Source: CAZQIO01 sp964593405 (lineage in GTDB: Bacteria > Patescibacteriota > Minisyncoccia > Minisyncoccales > GBS-2). From it: a stretch of DNA of 64,000 nucleotides. Position numbers and translations under genes: made by a program. Below, piece after piece: positions 1 to 7,481 of this stretch (positions are counted from its first letter, which is position 1; each line of letters starts with the position of its first letter). The stretch is from the NCBI GenBank assembly GCA_964593405.1, contig CAZQIO010000001.1:6638-70637 (forward strand). The letters run 5' to 3'. Under the pieces are notes generated by a model. It was not told the DNA's origin. It made no database searches and saw nothing but the letters and a program-made list of their open reading frames with translations.

Positions 1-719
1 TGAACCCCCAACTCAACCATCGTCACTCCAAGTTCTCTCAAAAATTTGATTTCTTTTTCGTTTATAAAGTCTGGCCTTGTTTCAATCGAAATTCCGACAA
101 TTCTGTTTTTTGCTTTCTCATTTTTCCTTTGTTCTTTTTTTAACTCCTCGAACAAATGTACCACATTATTTTGCCATGGCAATATTTTGTGGTAGAATTT
201 ATTTTCGTTTGCTGCTCTGAAACATTCTTTGACAAACCAAATTCTGTAATTTTTTGGGTAAGCACTAAAAGTTCCTCCAACAATTCTCAATTCAATTTTG
301 TCAGTTGGGTGCCCTTCGATCTTTAGCATTTCGATTCTTTTTTTCATTTGAAAATAAGGGTCAAAATTCAATCTCTTTGCCCTTTCTACGGCAGGTTCCC
401 CCGACAAATAACTTTTTGGCAATCCCTTCTCTGTCGGGCAAAAAATACATTTTCCAGGGCAAAAATAAGGTTTTGTCAAAACAGAGACGTTAACAATTCC
501 AGAGAGAGATCTTACTTTTCTCGTTTTCAAAATTTTCTCTAAGATTTTCGATCTTTTTATCCTTTTTTCGCGAAGTAATATTTGGTAAGCTTTAAATAGT
601 TCAAAATTGCTTGGCAAAGGAATTTTAAATTCTTTGGCTATTTTCCTCTTAAAATTTGCCAAATCCCTTTCATTTTTAATTTTCTCTTTGATCAATTTTT
701 GAACTACTTTCTCTAACAT
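1..719 (-). CDS. elp3: Elp3-like tRNA uridine-34 radical SAM enzyme (partial; C-terminus beyond the window)
   Basis: The reverse strand is open from an ATG at 719 to the window edge (about 239 residues). The radical SAM motif CPGKCIFCP is followed by Elp3 hallmarks: SYLSGEPAVERA, FDPYFQ, GHPTDKIELRIVGGTF and GISIETRPDF. Elp3 builds the carboxymethyl group on wobble uridine U34 from acetyl-CoA with SAM chemistry. The acetyltransferase half lies outside the window. The ATG overlaps the ATG of the divergent methyltransferase inside one CATG. A 32-base palindrome sits in its variable linker. No ORF of the opposite strand here is credible. Family assignment is firm; the target tRNA is not known. 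Confidence 0.9.
   Translation of the reverse strand, partial: MLEKVVQKLIKEKIKNERDLANFKRKIAKEFKIPLPSNFELFKAYQILLREKRIKRSKILEKILKTRKVRSLSGIVNVSVLTKPYFCPGKCIFCPTEKGLPKSYLSGEPAVERAKRLNFDPYFQMKKRIEMLKIEGHPTDKIELRIVGGTFSAYPKNYRIWFVKECFRAANENKFYHKILPWQNNVVHLFEELKKEQRKNEKAKNRIVGISIETRPDFINEKEIKFLRELGVTMVELGV
161..192. repeat. 32-base imperfect palindrome inside elp3
   Basis: The left half is CCACATTATTTTGCCA and the right half pairs with it at 13 of 16 positions around a central CCATGG. A near copy in inverted orientation lies at 20502-20533. It falls in the variable stretch of Elp3 before the GISIETRPDF motif and encodes residues around ILPWQNNVV. Confidence 0.7.
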
Positions 720-1413
720 GGAAAAAAGTTTTGCTGAATATTTATTGCGAAAGACTCAATTAGATTATGACACAATTTCTGAAGAATTTTCAGCTACCAG
801 AAGAGAAATTTGGGAGGAAATGAAATTTTTGTTTGATTTTTTAAAAAAAGGAGATAGGGTTTTGGATTTGGGTTGCGGAAACGGAAGATGGTACCCCCTT
901 TTTAAAGAAAAAGAAGTTGATTATTTTGGGGTTGATTTTTCTGAAAAGTTAGTGGCAATTGCCAAAAAAACTTTTCCCGAAGCCAAATTTTTAGTTGCCA
1001 ACGCCCTTTCTCTGCCTTTTGAAAACCATTTTTTTGATAAAATATATTCAATTGCGGTATTGCATCAAATTCCCTCTTTTGATTTTAGAATTCAGTTTTT
1101 AAAAGAGTGCAAAAGAGTTTTAAAACCTGAAGGAATTTTAATTTTGACAGTTTGGAAAATTTATCGACCAAAAGAGATGCTGCTTTTGTTAAAGTATACA
1201 ATTTTGAAGATTTTGGGAAAGTCAAAATTGGATTTCAAAGATATTTTTGAACCCTGGGGCAAAAAAATTCAAAGGTACTATCATTGCTTTTCAAAAAGGG
1301 AGTTGGAAAATTTAGTAAAAAAAGCTGGCTTTGAAATTTTAAAATCTGGTTTGGTAAAAAACAAAAAGGGAAACAGAAAAAATTTTTTTGTTGTTTGCAA
1401 AAAGCCCTCGTAG
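718..1413 (+). CDS. Trm9/AlkB8-like class I SAM methyltransferase
   Basis: This 231-residue protein has the SAM-binding motif DLGCGNG at residues 50-56, preceded by YDTISEEFSATR. The FS-x-TR signature before motif I is typical of the Trm9/ALKBH8 methyltransferases that esterify 5-carboxymethyluridine at tRNA position 34. The neighbour read divergently is Elp3, which makes exactly that carboxymethyl group, so a joint role in wobble modification is likely. That role is inferred from family and context. The start overlaps the elp3 start, and the TAG stop lies ten bases inside the downstream tRNA-Arg gene. A generic small-molecule methyltransferase remains possible. Confidence 0.75.
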   Translation: MEKSFAEYLLRKTQLDYDTISEEFSATRREIWEEMKFLFDFLKKGDRVLDLGCGNGRWYPLFKEKEVDYFGVDFSEKLVAIAKKTFPEAKFLVANALSLPFENHFFDKIYSIAVLHQIPSFDFRIQFLKECKRVLKPEGILILTVWKIYRPKEMLLLLKYTILKILGKSKLDFKDIFEPWGKKIQRYYHCFSKRELENLVKKAGFEILKSGLVKNKKGNRKNFFVVCKKPS

Positions 1414-1475
1414 TTTAATGGAAAAAACAGGGGCCTCCGGAGCCCCAGATGCTGGTTCGATTCCAGCCGAGGGCA
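1404..1475 (+). tRNA. tRNA-Arg (CCG)
   Basis: The acceptor stem GCCCTCG pairs with CGAGGGC. The anticodon arm is GGGGC-CTCCGGA-GCCCC, giving anticodon CCG, and the T arm is GCTGG-TTCGATT-CCAGC. The discriminator base is A and CCA is not encoded. The 5' ten bases overlap the end of the methyltransferase gene. Confidence 0.93.
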
Positions 1476-1476
1476 C

Positions 1477-1504
1477 TTGACACAAAAACTTTTTTTGATA
1501 AAAA
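1477..1504 (+). promoter_or_regulatory. Sigma-70-like promoter for the structured RNA
   Basis: A perfect -35 box TTGACA (1477-1482) is followed after 16 bases by TAAAAA (1499-1504), just downstream of tRNA-Arg. The expected start point falls at the foot of the GAGGGGG helix at 1512, which suggests a separately transcribed RNA. Confidence 0.6.
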
Positions 1505-1511
1505 AGGGTTT

Positions 1512-1647
1512 GAGGGGGTGCGGCCCAAAGTGGCCTAGGGTAAAGCAATTCTAGCGAAGGAGGCAAACGAGCCTAGGCATTTCTGAAGCCCCAGAAATGG
1601 AATTCCAAGTTTGCCGAATTCGCTAGGTTGCTCCCCCTCATTTTTTA
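1512..1647 (+). ncRNA. Structured non-coding RNA of unknown family
   Basis: About 130 non-coding bases form nested helices. GAGGGGG (1512-1518) pairs with CCCCCTC (1633-1639). Inside, AGCAA..CTAGCGAA pairs with TTCGCTAG..TTGCT, then GGCAAAC with GTTTGCC, then a perfect eight-pair hairpin CATTTCTG/CAGAAATG with loop AAGCCC. A small GGCC/GGCC hairpin sits on the 5' side. A T-run follows the closing helix, and a TTGACA promoter precedes it. I could not match it to 4.5S SRP RNA (no GGTCAGG/AGCAGCC core), RNase P RNA or 6S RNA. The 3' end also carries the -35 box of the next gene. Confidence 0.6.
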
Positions 1648-1657
1648 TTGGTAAAAT
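1628..1657 (+). promoter_or_regulatory. Promoter of the LOG-like gene, leaderless layout
   Basis: TTGCTC (1628-1633) and TAAAAT (1652-1657) are 18 bases apart. The -10 box ends only six bases before the ATG at 1664, so transcription would start at or next to the start codon. The -35 box overlaps the closing helix of the upstream RNA. Confidence 0.55.
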
Positions 1658-1663
1658 GAAATT

Positions 1664-2242
1664 ATGAGAAACAAAGAAAAATTTGAGATTGCAGTTTCTG
1701 GAGCAGCAAAGATTGAGCATTGTTGCAAAGAAATAGTTGAGCTTTGTGAAGAAGTAGGAAAAGAAATTGCAAAGCAAAATTGCAACTTAGTTACTGGAGC
1801 CACTACTGGAGTTCCTTATTTGGTGGCAAAGGCTTGCAAAAACGCTGGAGGTTTTGTCATTGGCTTTTCTCCAGCAGCAACCGAAGAAGCCCATGTTAAA
1901 GTTTACAAACTTCCAACAGATGTTTTTGATGTAATAGTTTATACTGGCGCAGATTACACAGGAAGGAATGTGATCATGACAAAATCGGCAGATGGAGTAA
2001 TAATAATTTGCGGGAGAATGGGAACTTTGCACGAATTTGCCACTGCTTTCGAACTCCAAAAGCCAATTGGAGTTTTGGAGGGAAGCGGGGGAACGGCAGA
2101 TAAAATAAGAAAGATTGCAACCGGTCCTTACAGAGGGGTAAAAAAGATAATTTATGAAAGAGACCCAAAAAAATTGGTTAGAAAATTGATCGAGGCAATT
2201 AAAAAAGAAAAAGCAAAAAACAAAAAAGGTCGAAAAAAATAA
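1664..2242 (+). CDS. LOG-like / TIGR00725-type Rossmann protein
   Basis: This 192-residue protein has a Rossmann-like nucleotide-binding fold recognisable from VTGATTGVPYLVAKACKNAGG, GFSPAATEEAH and the C-terminal CGRMGTLHEFATAFE. The last resembles the GGxGTxxE region of lysine-decarboxylase-like (LOG) proteins, whose known members release cytokinin bases from their ribotides. The glycine pair of the LOG motif is changed to CGRMGT, so a plain LOG activity is doubtful. The lysine-rich tail is typical of this AT-rich genome. It starts a plus-strand run of closely spaced genes. Confidence 0.7.
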   Translation: MRNKEKFEIAVSGAAKIEHCCKEIVELCEEVGKEIAKQNCNLVTGATTGVPYLVAKACKNAGGFVIGFSPAATEEAHVKVYKLPTDVFDVIVYTGADYTGRNVIMTKSADGVIIICGRMGTLHEFATAFELQKPIGVLEGSGGTADKIRKIATGPYRGVKKIIYERDPKKLVRKLIEAIKKEKAKNKKGRKK

Positions 2243-2250
2243 AATAAAAA

Positions 2251-2511
2251 ATGGAAGAAATTACAGAGGGAAAATTAATCGGTAGAGTAACCCATTATTT
2301 TGGGAAAATTGGGGTTGCGGTCATTGAACTTCAAGACACATTAAGAGTTGGAGATAAAATAAGAATTGTTGGGGGAGAAACAGATTTTTCTCAAACAGTA
2401 GAATCGATGGAAATCGAACATCAAAAAGTAAATGAAGCAAAGGCTGGAGATTCGGTCGGACTTAAGGTTTTGCAAAAAGTTAGGGAAGGATACAAAGTTT
2501 ACAAATTGTGA
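2251..2511 (+). CDS. EF-Tu domain-2-like small protein
   Basis: The 86 residues form one beta-barrel-like domain: IGRVTHYFGKIGVAVIEL, then LRVGDKIRI, then an end resembling AKAGDSVGLKV. This is the pattern of domain 2 of translation GTPases (EF-Tu, IF2), but no GTPase domain is attached. Such stand-alone proteins are usually annotated as translation elongation factor-like. Its role is unknown. It starts eight bases after the LOG-like gene and its TGA overlaps the GTG start of mgtC. Confidence 0.65.
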   Translation: MEEITEGKLIGRVTHYFGKIGVAVIELQDTLRVGDKIRIVGGETDFSQTVESMEIEHQKVNEAKAGDSVGLKVLQKVREGYKVYKL

Positions 2512-2921
2512 CAAAAGAAGTTATCTTGAAACTTTTTTTATCTCTTTTTTTGGGAGCTTTAGTAGGTTTAGAGAGAGAACTTAAAAGAAAAGGTGCTGGC
2601 CTCCAAACCTACTCTTTAGTTTGTTTGGGTTCTTGTCTTTTTTCAGTAATTGCTTTTTCTTTGGCCAAACTCAAAATTATCGATCCTTCTGTGATTTTAA
2701 TGGCAATTGCTGTTGGTATGGGTTTCATTGGTGGGGGTGCAATTTCTAGAGGAGAAAATCAAATCGTCGGTTTGACAACCGCTGCCGGTCTTTGGGCAGT
2801 TGCTGCAATAGGATTAGCAGTTGGAGCAGGATTTTATTTTTTGGCATTTTTGGCAACCATTTTTGTGCTGATAATTTTGGCTGGTTTTGGCAGGCTAGAA
2901 GAAAAAATCTTCAAAAAATAA
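2508..2921 (+). CDS. MgtC/SapB family membrane protein
   Basis: This 137-residue protein has four or five hydrophobic helices. The MgtC N-terminal pattern is clear: LFLGALVGLERELKRKGAGLQT, then VGMGFIGGGAISR and GLTTAAGLWAVAAIGLAVG. Only the membrane domain is present, without the soluble C-terminal domain of Salmonella MgtC. Family members are linked to magnesium limitation and control of ATP synthase. It starts at GTG, whose last bases overlap the preceding stop (GTGA), which suggests translational coupling. Confidence 0.85.
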   Translation: MTKEVILKLFLSLFLGALVGLERELKRKGAGLQTYSLVCLGSCLFSVIAFSLAKLKIIDPSVILMAIAVGMGFIGGGAISRGENQIVGLTTAAGLWAVAAIGLAVGAGFYFLAFLATIFVLIILAGFGRLEEKIFKK

Positions 2922-2959
2922 TTCGCATATTCGTAAAAAATTCGTCATTCGTAGATTTT

Positions 2960-4207
2960 ATGGAATTTGTTGCGGATTTTCATTTGCACTCAAAGTATTC
3001 AAGAGCGACTTCTCAAAGGATGGATTTGGAAAATTTGGATAAATGGGCAAAGATAAAAGGAATTTTGGTTTTGGGAACCGGCGATTTTACACACCCTTTT
3101 TGGTTTCAAGAATTGAAAAATAAATTAGAACCAGCAGAGCCTGGGCTTTTTAAATTGAAAAATTCAAACTCCCAAACTCGCTTTTTGTTGACAACAGAAG
3201 TCTCTTGCGTTTTTCAAAGAAAAAACCAAGTCAAAAAAGTTCACTTGATAATTTTTTCTCCCTCTTTCGAAATTTGTGAAAAAATAAACAATGCAATTTC
3301 AAAATACGGAGATTTATCAGCAGATGGCAGGCCAACTTTGAATTTGGATGCGAAAGAATTGGTAAAGCTTGTCTTAACTATTTCTCAGGATTGTTTAATC
3401 GTTCCTGCCCATGCCTGGACTCCTTGGTTTTCGGTTTTTGGTTCCCGTTCTGGATTTAATTCATTAGAAGAATGTTTTGAAGATTGGACAGAATACATCT
3501 ATTCAATAGAAACTGGCCTTTCTAGCAATCCTGAAATGAATTGGCGACTTTCAGCTTTAGATAAAGTCACTTTAATTTCTTGTTCTGATGCCCACTCTCC
3601 AGAACATATTGGTAGAGAAGCGAACGCTTTCAATACTCAATTGGATTATTTTTCAATCGTTGATGCAATAAAGAAAAAAGACAAAGAAAAATTTTTGTAT
3701 ACGATAGAATTCTTTCCAGAGGAAGGGAAATACCATTATGACGGCCACAGAAATTGTGGCATCTCTTTGCATCCAAAAGAAACAAAAAAATACAATGGAA
3801 TTTGCCCTGTTTGTGGAAAACCCTTAACGATCGGTGTTTTAAACAGAGTTGAACAATTGGCAGACAGACCAGAAGGATTTGTTCCAGAAAATGCCATTCC
3901 TTTCAAAAGTTTAGTTCCCCTAGAAGAAATCATTGCCGATGCAATTTCTCAAAATCCCGGAACTTCAGAAGTTAAAAAACACTACCAAAATTTGATTTTA
4001 AATTTTGGAAACGAGTTTAATGTTTTACTCAAGACAAAAAGAGAAGATTTAGAGAGAGCTTCTTTGCCAGAAATTGCTGAGGGAATCTTGAGAGTTAGAG
4101 AGGGAAAAATTTTCATTGAACCAGGTTTCGATGGAGTTTACGGAAAGATTAAAATTTTCTCAAACAAAGAGAAAACGAAAGCTTTGCAACAAGGCACATT
4201 GTTTTGA
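2960..4207 (+). CDS. EndoQ-like PHP-domain DNA-repair endonuclease
   Basis: I place the start at the ATG at 2960, giving 415 residues beginning MEFVADFHLHSKYSRAT, the first PHP metal motif. The frame is open further upstream but overlaps mgtC. SCSDAHSPEHIGREANAF is a later metal site, and a zinc-finger-like Cys cluster (NCGISLHP...CPVCGKPL) follows at about residues 260-285. This layout matches endonuclease Q, which cuts DNA 5' of deaminated bases in Thermococcales and some bacteria. Repair of deaminated bases is inferred from the family. TatD follows immediately. Confidence 0.8.
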   Translation: MEFVADFHLHSKYSRATSQRMDLENLDKWAKIKGILVLGTGDFTHPFWFQELKNKLEPAEPGLFKLKNSNSQTRFLLTTEVSCVFQRKNQVKKVHLIIFSPSFEICEKINNAISKYGDLSADGRPTLNLDAKELVKLVLTISQDCLIVPAHAWTPWFSVFGSRSGFNSLEECFEDWTEYIYSIETGLSSNPEMNWRLSALDKVTLISCSDAHSPEHIGREANAFNTQLDYFSIVDAIKKKDKEKFLYTIEFFPEEGKYHYDGHRNCGISLHPKETKKYNGICPVCGKPLTIGVLNRVEQLADRPEGFVPENAIPFKSLVPLEEIIADAISQNPGTSEVKKHYQNLILNFGNEFNVLLKTKREDLERASLPEIAEGILRVREGKIFIEPGFDGVYGKIKIFSNKEKTKALQQGTLF

Positions 4208-4236
4208 GTTTATTTTTTAATTAAAATTTTAAATTA

Positions 4237-4995
4237 ATGATTGATATTCATTGTCATCTCGAATTTATTGAAAACCCAATTGAGGTCATTGAGACGTCAA
4301 AAGGAAAAATGAAGGCAATTTTAACTAGTGTTGCCGACCCAAAGAATGCCAGGGCTGTTTTTGATTTGGAGAAAAAATATCCAAATTTTCTTTTTGTCAC
4401 TTTAGGTTTTCATCCAGAGTACCTTTTAAATTATCAAGATGATGAGATCGAAAAATACATTGAATTTATCAAAAATTCAAAAGAAAAAATCTGTGCCATT
4501 GGCGAAGTTGGGATGGATTTTTCAAAAGAATGTGAAGAAATTGACAAAATGAGAATGAGAAAAGTTTTTGTGAGGTTTATTAATTTAGCAAAAGAGTTGA
4601 ATTTACCATTGGTAATTCATGCTAGGGATGCTTTCAAGGAAGTTTTGGAAATTCTAAAAGAGTTAAAAGCTCAAAGAGTTTGCCTTCATTGTTTTTCTGG
4701 ATCTGAAGGGATTTTAAAAGAAGCTTTGAGAATGGGTTATTTTATTTCTTTTGCCACCAACGTTTGCTACACAAAAAAACATCCAAGATTGGCTGAAAAA
4801 ACTCCAATAGAAAGAATGCTTTTGGAAACAGACTCTCCTTGGCTTGACCCTGAAAATCCAAAATCACTAACTAACAGACCCTGGAAGATTTTTTATTCAG
4901 CAAAAGTAATTTCAGAAATTAAAAAAATTCCTCCTGAAAAAGTTTTGGAAATTACGACTAAAAACGCGATTGAATTTTTCAATTTAAAATTTTAA
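4237..4995 (+). CDS. tatD: TatD family metal-dependent deoxyribonuclease
   Basis: The 252-residue protein begins MIDIHCHLEF with the HxH metal motif, then has GEVGMDF, VIHARDA, LHCFSGS and LLETDSPWL, all in TatD order. Family members are magnesium-dependent 3'-5' exonucleases or metal hydrolases. It stands between an EndoQ-like nuclease and leuS with short spacers and no visible Shine-Dalgarno site. Confidence 0.92.
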   Translation: MIDIHCHLEFIENPIEVIETSKGKMKAILTSVADPKNARAVFDLEKKYPNFLFVTLGFHPEYLLNYQDDEIEKYIEFIKNSKEKICAIGEVGMDFSKECEEIDKMRMRKVFVRFINLAKELNLPLVIHARDAFKEVLEILKELKAQRVCLHCFSGSEGILKEALRMGYFISFATNVCYTKKHPRLAEKTPIERMLLETDSPWLDPENPKSLTNRPWKIFYSAKVISEIKKIPPEKVLEITTKNAIEFFNLKF

Positions 4996-5004
4996 ATTAA
5001 TTCT

Positions 5005-7479
5005 ATGAGCTACAGCCATTTAAAAATTGAGAAAAAGTGGCAAAAAATCTGGAAAGAGAAAGAAATTTATAAAGCAAAAGATTTTTCAAAAAAGAAAAAA
5101 TTTTACTGCCTTGATATGTTTCCCTATCCTTCCGGAGCTGGCCTTCACGTTGGCCATTTAAGAGGATACATTGCAACGGATGTTATAGTCAGAATGAAAA
5201 TGATGCAAGGTTTTAATTGTTTACATCCAATGGGTTGGGATGCTTTTGGCCTTCCTGCTGAAAACTATGCCATAGCCCACAAAATCCATCCTGAAATTGC
5301 AGTAAGGCAAAATATTAAAAATTTCAAAAAGCAACTTGAAAAAGTGGGCTTTAGTTACGATTGGTCAAGAGAAATTAACACCACAGATCCAAATTACTAC
5401 AAATGGACACAATGGATATTTTTGCAACTTTTCAAAAAAGGATTAGTTTATGAATCTTTTGAGCCGATAAACTGGTGTCCTTCTTGCAAAACAGGTTTGG
5501 CAAACGAAGATTTAGAACAAGGAAAATGCGAAAGATGCGGGTCTAAAGTGGAGAAAAAATCACTAAGACAATGGATAATTAAAATCACAAAATATGCTGA
5601 GAGACTTTTGAGAGATCTTAAATACTTAGAAAAAGGCTGGCCAGAGCACATAATAAAAATGCAAAAAGATTGGATTGGGAAATCAGAAGGGGTTGAGTTT
5701 GAAATGAAAATTTTTGCAGAAGGTGTGGATACTGGGAAAAGGTTGAAGATTTTTACCACTAGAATCGATACTGTCTTTGGAATGACCTATTGCGTTTTAG
5801 CTCCAGAAAATAAACTTTTAGATGAATTAAAAGAAAAAATTAAAAATTGGAAAGAGGTTGAAAAATACAAAAGAGAAGTTGAAGCAAAATTGGCAGAAGA
5901 GAGAGAAAAGGAAAAAACTGGAATAAGGTTAGAAGGAATTTTGGCTGAAAATCCTTTCAACGAAGAAAAAATTCCAATTTTTGTTTCAGAGTACGTTTTG
6001 GCAGATTACGCCACTGGAGCGATAATGGCTGTTCCAGCTCATGACAAAAGAGATTTTGACTTTGCAAAAAAGTTTGATTTGCCAATCAGAAAAGTAATTG
6101 AAGGGGGACAAAAAGAAGGAGAATGCTTTGAGGGAGAAGGAATTTTAGTAAATTCTGGCCAATTTTCAGGATTGAAATCTTCTGAGGCAAAAGAAAAAAT
6201 GGCTCAATGGCTAAAAGAGAGAAAAATTGGAAAAAAGGCTATCTATTACAAAATCAGAGATTGGGTTTTTGCTAGACAAAGATACTGGGGAGAACCTTTT
6301 CCTTTGGTTTTTTGTGAAGAGTGCAAAAGAAAAATTTTAGAAAAAAAATACAAAAAAGGAGAATTCAACAAAGGAGAACTATTAAATCCAGGATGGATTT
6401 GTGTAACAGAGGAGAATTTGCCAGTTTTACTTCCAAAAGTTAAATATTATGAACCCACAGGCACAGGAGAGTCTCCTTTGGCAAAAATTGAAAAGTGGGT
6501 AAAGACAAAGTGTCCAAAATGTGGCTCTCCTGCAAAAAGGGAAATAAACACAATGCCCCAGTGGGCGGGTTCTTGCTGGTATTATTTAAGATACATTGAT
6601 CCAAAAAACCAAAAAGAATTTTGTTCTCCAAAAAAAGAAAGGTATTGGATGCCTGTTGACCTTTATGTTGGCGGTGCAGAACACGCAACAAGACATTTAA
6701 TCTATGCCAGGTTTTGGCACAAATTTTTGTACGACATCAAAAAAGTTTCGACAAGAGAGCCATTTTTGAGATTGAGATCAGTAGGAATCATTTTGGGACC
6801 TGATGGAAGGAAAATGTCAAAAAGATACGGAAACGTTATTAACCCTGATGATGTTTGTAAAAAATACGGAGCGGATTCTTTAAGAGTTTATGAAATGTTC
6901 ATGGGTCCTTTTGATCAAATGATTGCTTGGCAAGAAAAAGGAATCGTTGGGGCAAGGAGGTTTTTGGAGAGAGTATGGAAACTAACTTTAAAGGTTAAAA
7001 ATTTAAAATCAAAAAACAAAAAACTGATTAAAATTTTGCACCAAACGATAAAAAAGGTAACAGAAGATATTGAAAACTTCAAATTTAATACGGCAGTCTC
7101 TCAGTTAATGATTTTTGCAAACGAAATGGAAAAAGAAGAAAAAATCGAAAAAGAAATTTTTGAAAATTTCATTAAGCTTTTGGCCCCATTTGCCCCGCAC
7201 ATTTCAGAAGAAATTTGGCAAAGATTAGGAAAAAAGAAATCGATTTTTTTGAGTTCTTGGCCAAAGTACAATCCAAAATTGGCAAAAGAAGAAAAAATCA
7301 CTTTGATCGTCCAAATTAATGGAAAAGTAAGAGACAAAATCGAGGTTGAGGCTTCAATTTCAGAAAAAGAGGCCAAAAATTTAGCTCTTTCTCGAGAAAA
7401 AGTAAAAAAGTGGATCGGAGGAAAAGAAATTAAAAAAGTTGTTTTTGTACCAAAAAAATTGATAAACTTTGTGATTTAA
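5005..7479 (+). CDS. leuS: Leucyl-tRNA synthetase
   Basis: This 824-residue class I synthetase charges tRNA-Leu. The HIGH motif is HVGH in PYPSGAGLHVGHLRGY, and the second signature is KMSKR in GRKMSKRYGN. The CP1 editing domain is intact, with FTTRIDTVFGMTY and ATGAIMAVPAHDKRDFDF. Two CxxC pairs (CPSCKTG...CERCG) form the zinc module. The anticodon-binding and C-terminal domains are present. Two tRNA-Leu genes are also in the window. It is preceded by no SD site, and glmS begins three bases downstream. Confidence 0.97.
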   Translation: MSYSHLKIEKKWQKIWKEKEIYKAKDFSKKKKFYCLDMFPYPSGAGLHVGHLRGYIATDVIVRMKMMQGFNCLHPMGWDAFGLPAENYAIAHKIHPEIAVRQNIKNFKKQLEKVGFSYDWSREINTTDPNYYKWTQWIFLQLFKKGLVYESFEPINWCPSCKTGLANEDLEQGKCERCGSKVEKKSLRQWIIKITKYAERLLRDLKYLEKGWPEHIIKMQKDWIGKSEGVEFEMKIFAEGVDTGKRLKIFTTRIDTVFGMTYCVLAPENKLLDELKEKIKNWKEVEKYKREVEAKLAEEREKEKTGIRLEGILAENPFNEEKIPIFVSEYVLADYATGAIMAVPAHDKRDFDFAKKFDLPIRKVIEGGQKEGECFEGEGILVNSGQFSGLKSSEAKEKMAQWLKERKIGKKAIYYKIRDWVFARQRYWGEPFPLVFCEECKRKILEKKYKKGEFNKGELLNPGWICVTEENLPVLLPKVKYYEPTGTGESPLAKIEKWVKTKCPKCGSPAKREINTMPQWAGSCWYYLRYIDPKNQKEFCSPKKERYWMPVDLYVGGAEHATRHLIYARFWHKFLYDIKKVSTREPFLRLRSVGIILGPDGRKMSKRYGNVINPDDVCKKYGADSLRVYEMFMGPFDQMIAWQEKGIVGARRFLERVWKLTLKVKNLKSKNKKLIKILHQTIKKVTEDIENFKFNTAVSQLMIFANEMEKEEKIEKEIFENFIKLLAPFAPHISEEIWQRLGKKKSIFLSSWPKYNPKLAKEEKITLIVQINGKVRDKIEVEASISEKEAKNLALSREKVKKWIGGKEIKKVVFVPKKLINFVI

Positions 7480-7481
7480 AA

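Noticed and set aside
305..542. Two short plus-strand ORFs near the left end
   Set aside because: They are antisense shadows of the clearly coding elp3 frame.
1339..1566. 75-codon minus-strand ORF across tRNA-Arg and the structured RNA
   Set aside because: It is antisense to a tRNA and a structured RNA and shows no protein-like conservation or motif.
1512..1640. 4.5S SRP RNA, RNase P RNA or 6S RNA identity for the structured region
   Set aside because: The conserved SRP loop sequences, the P4 core of RNase P and the central bubble layout of 6S were not found; left as an unnamed RNA.
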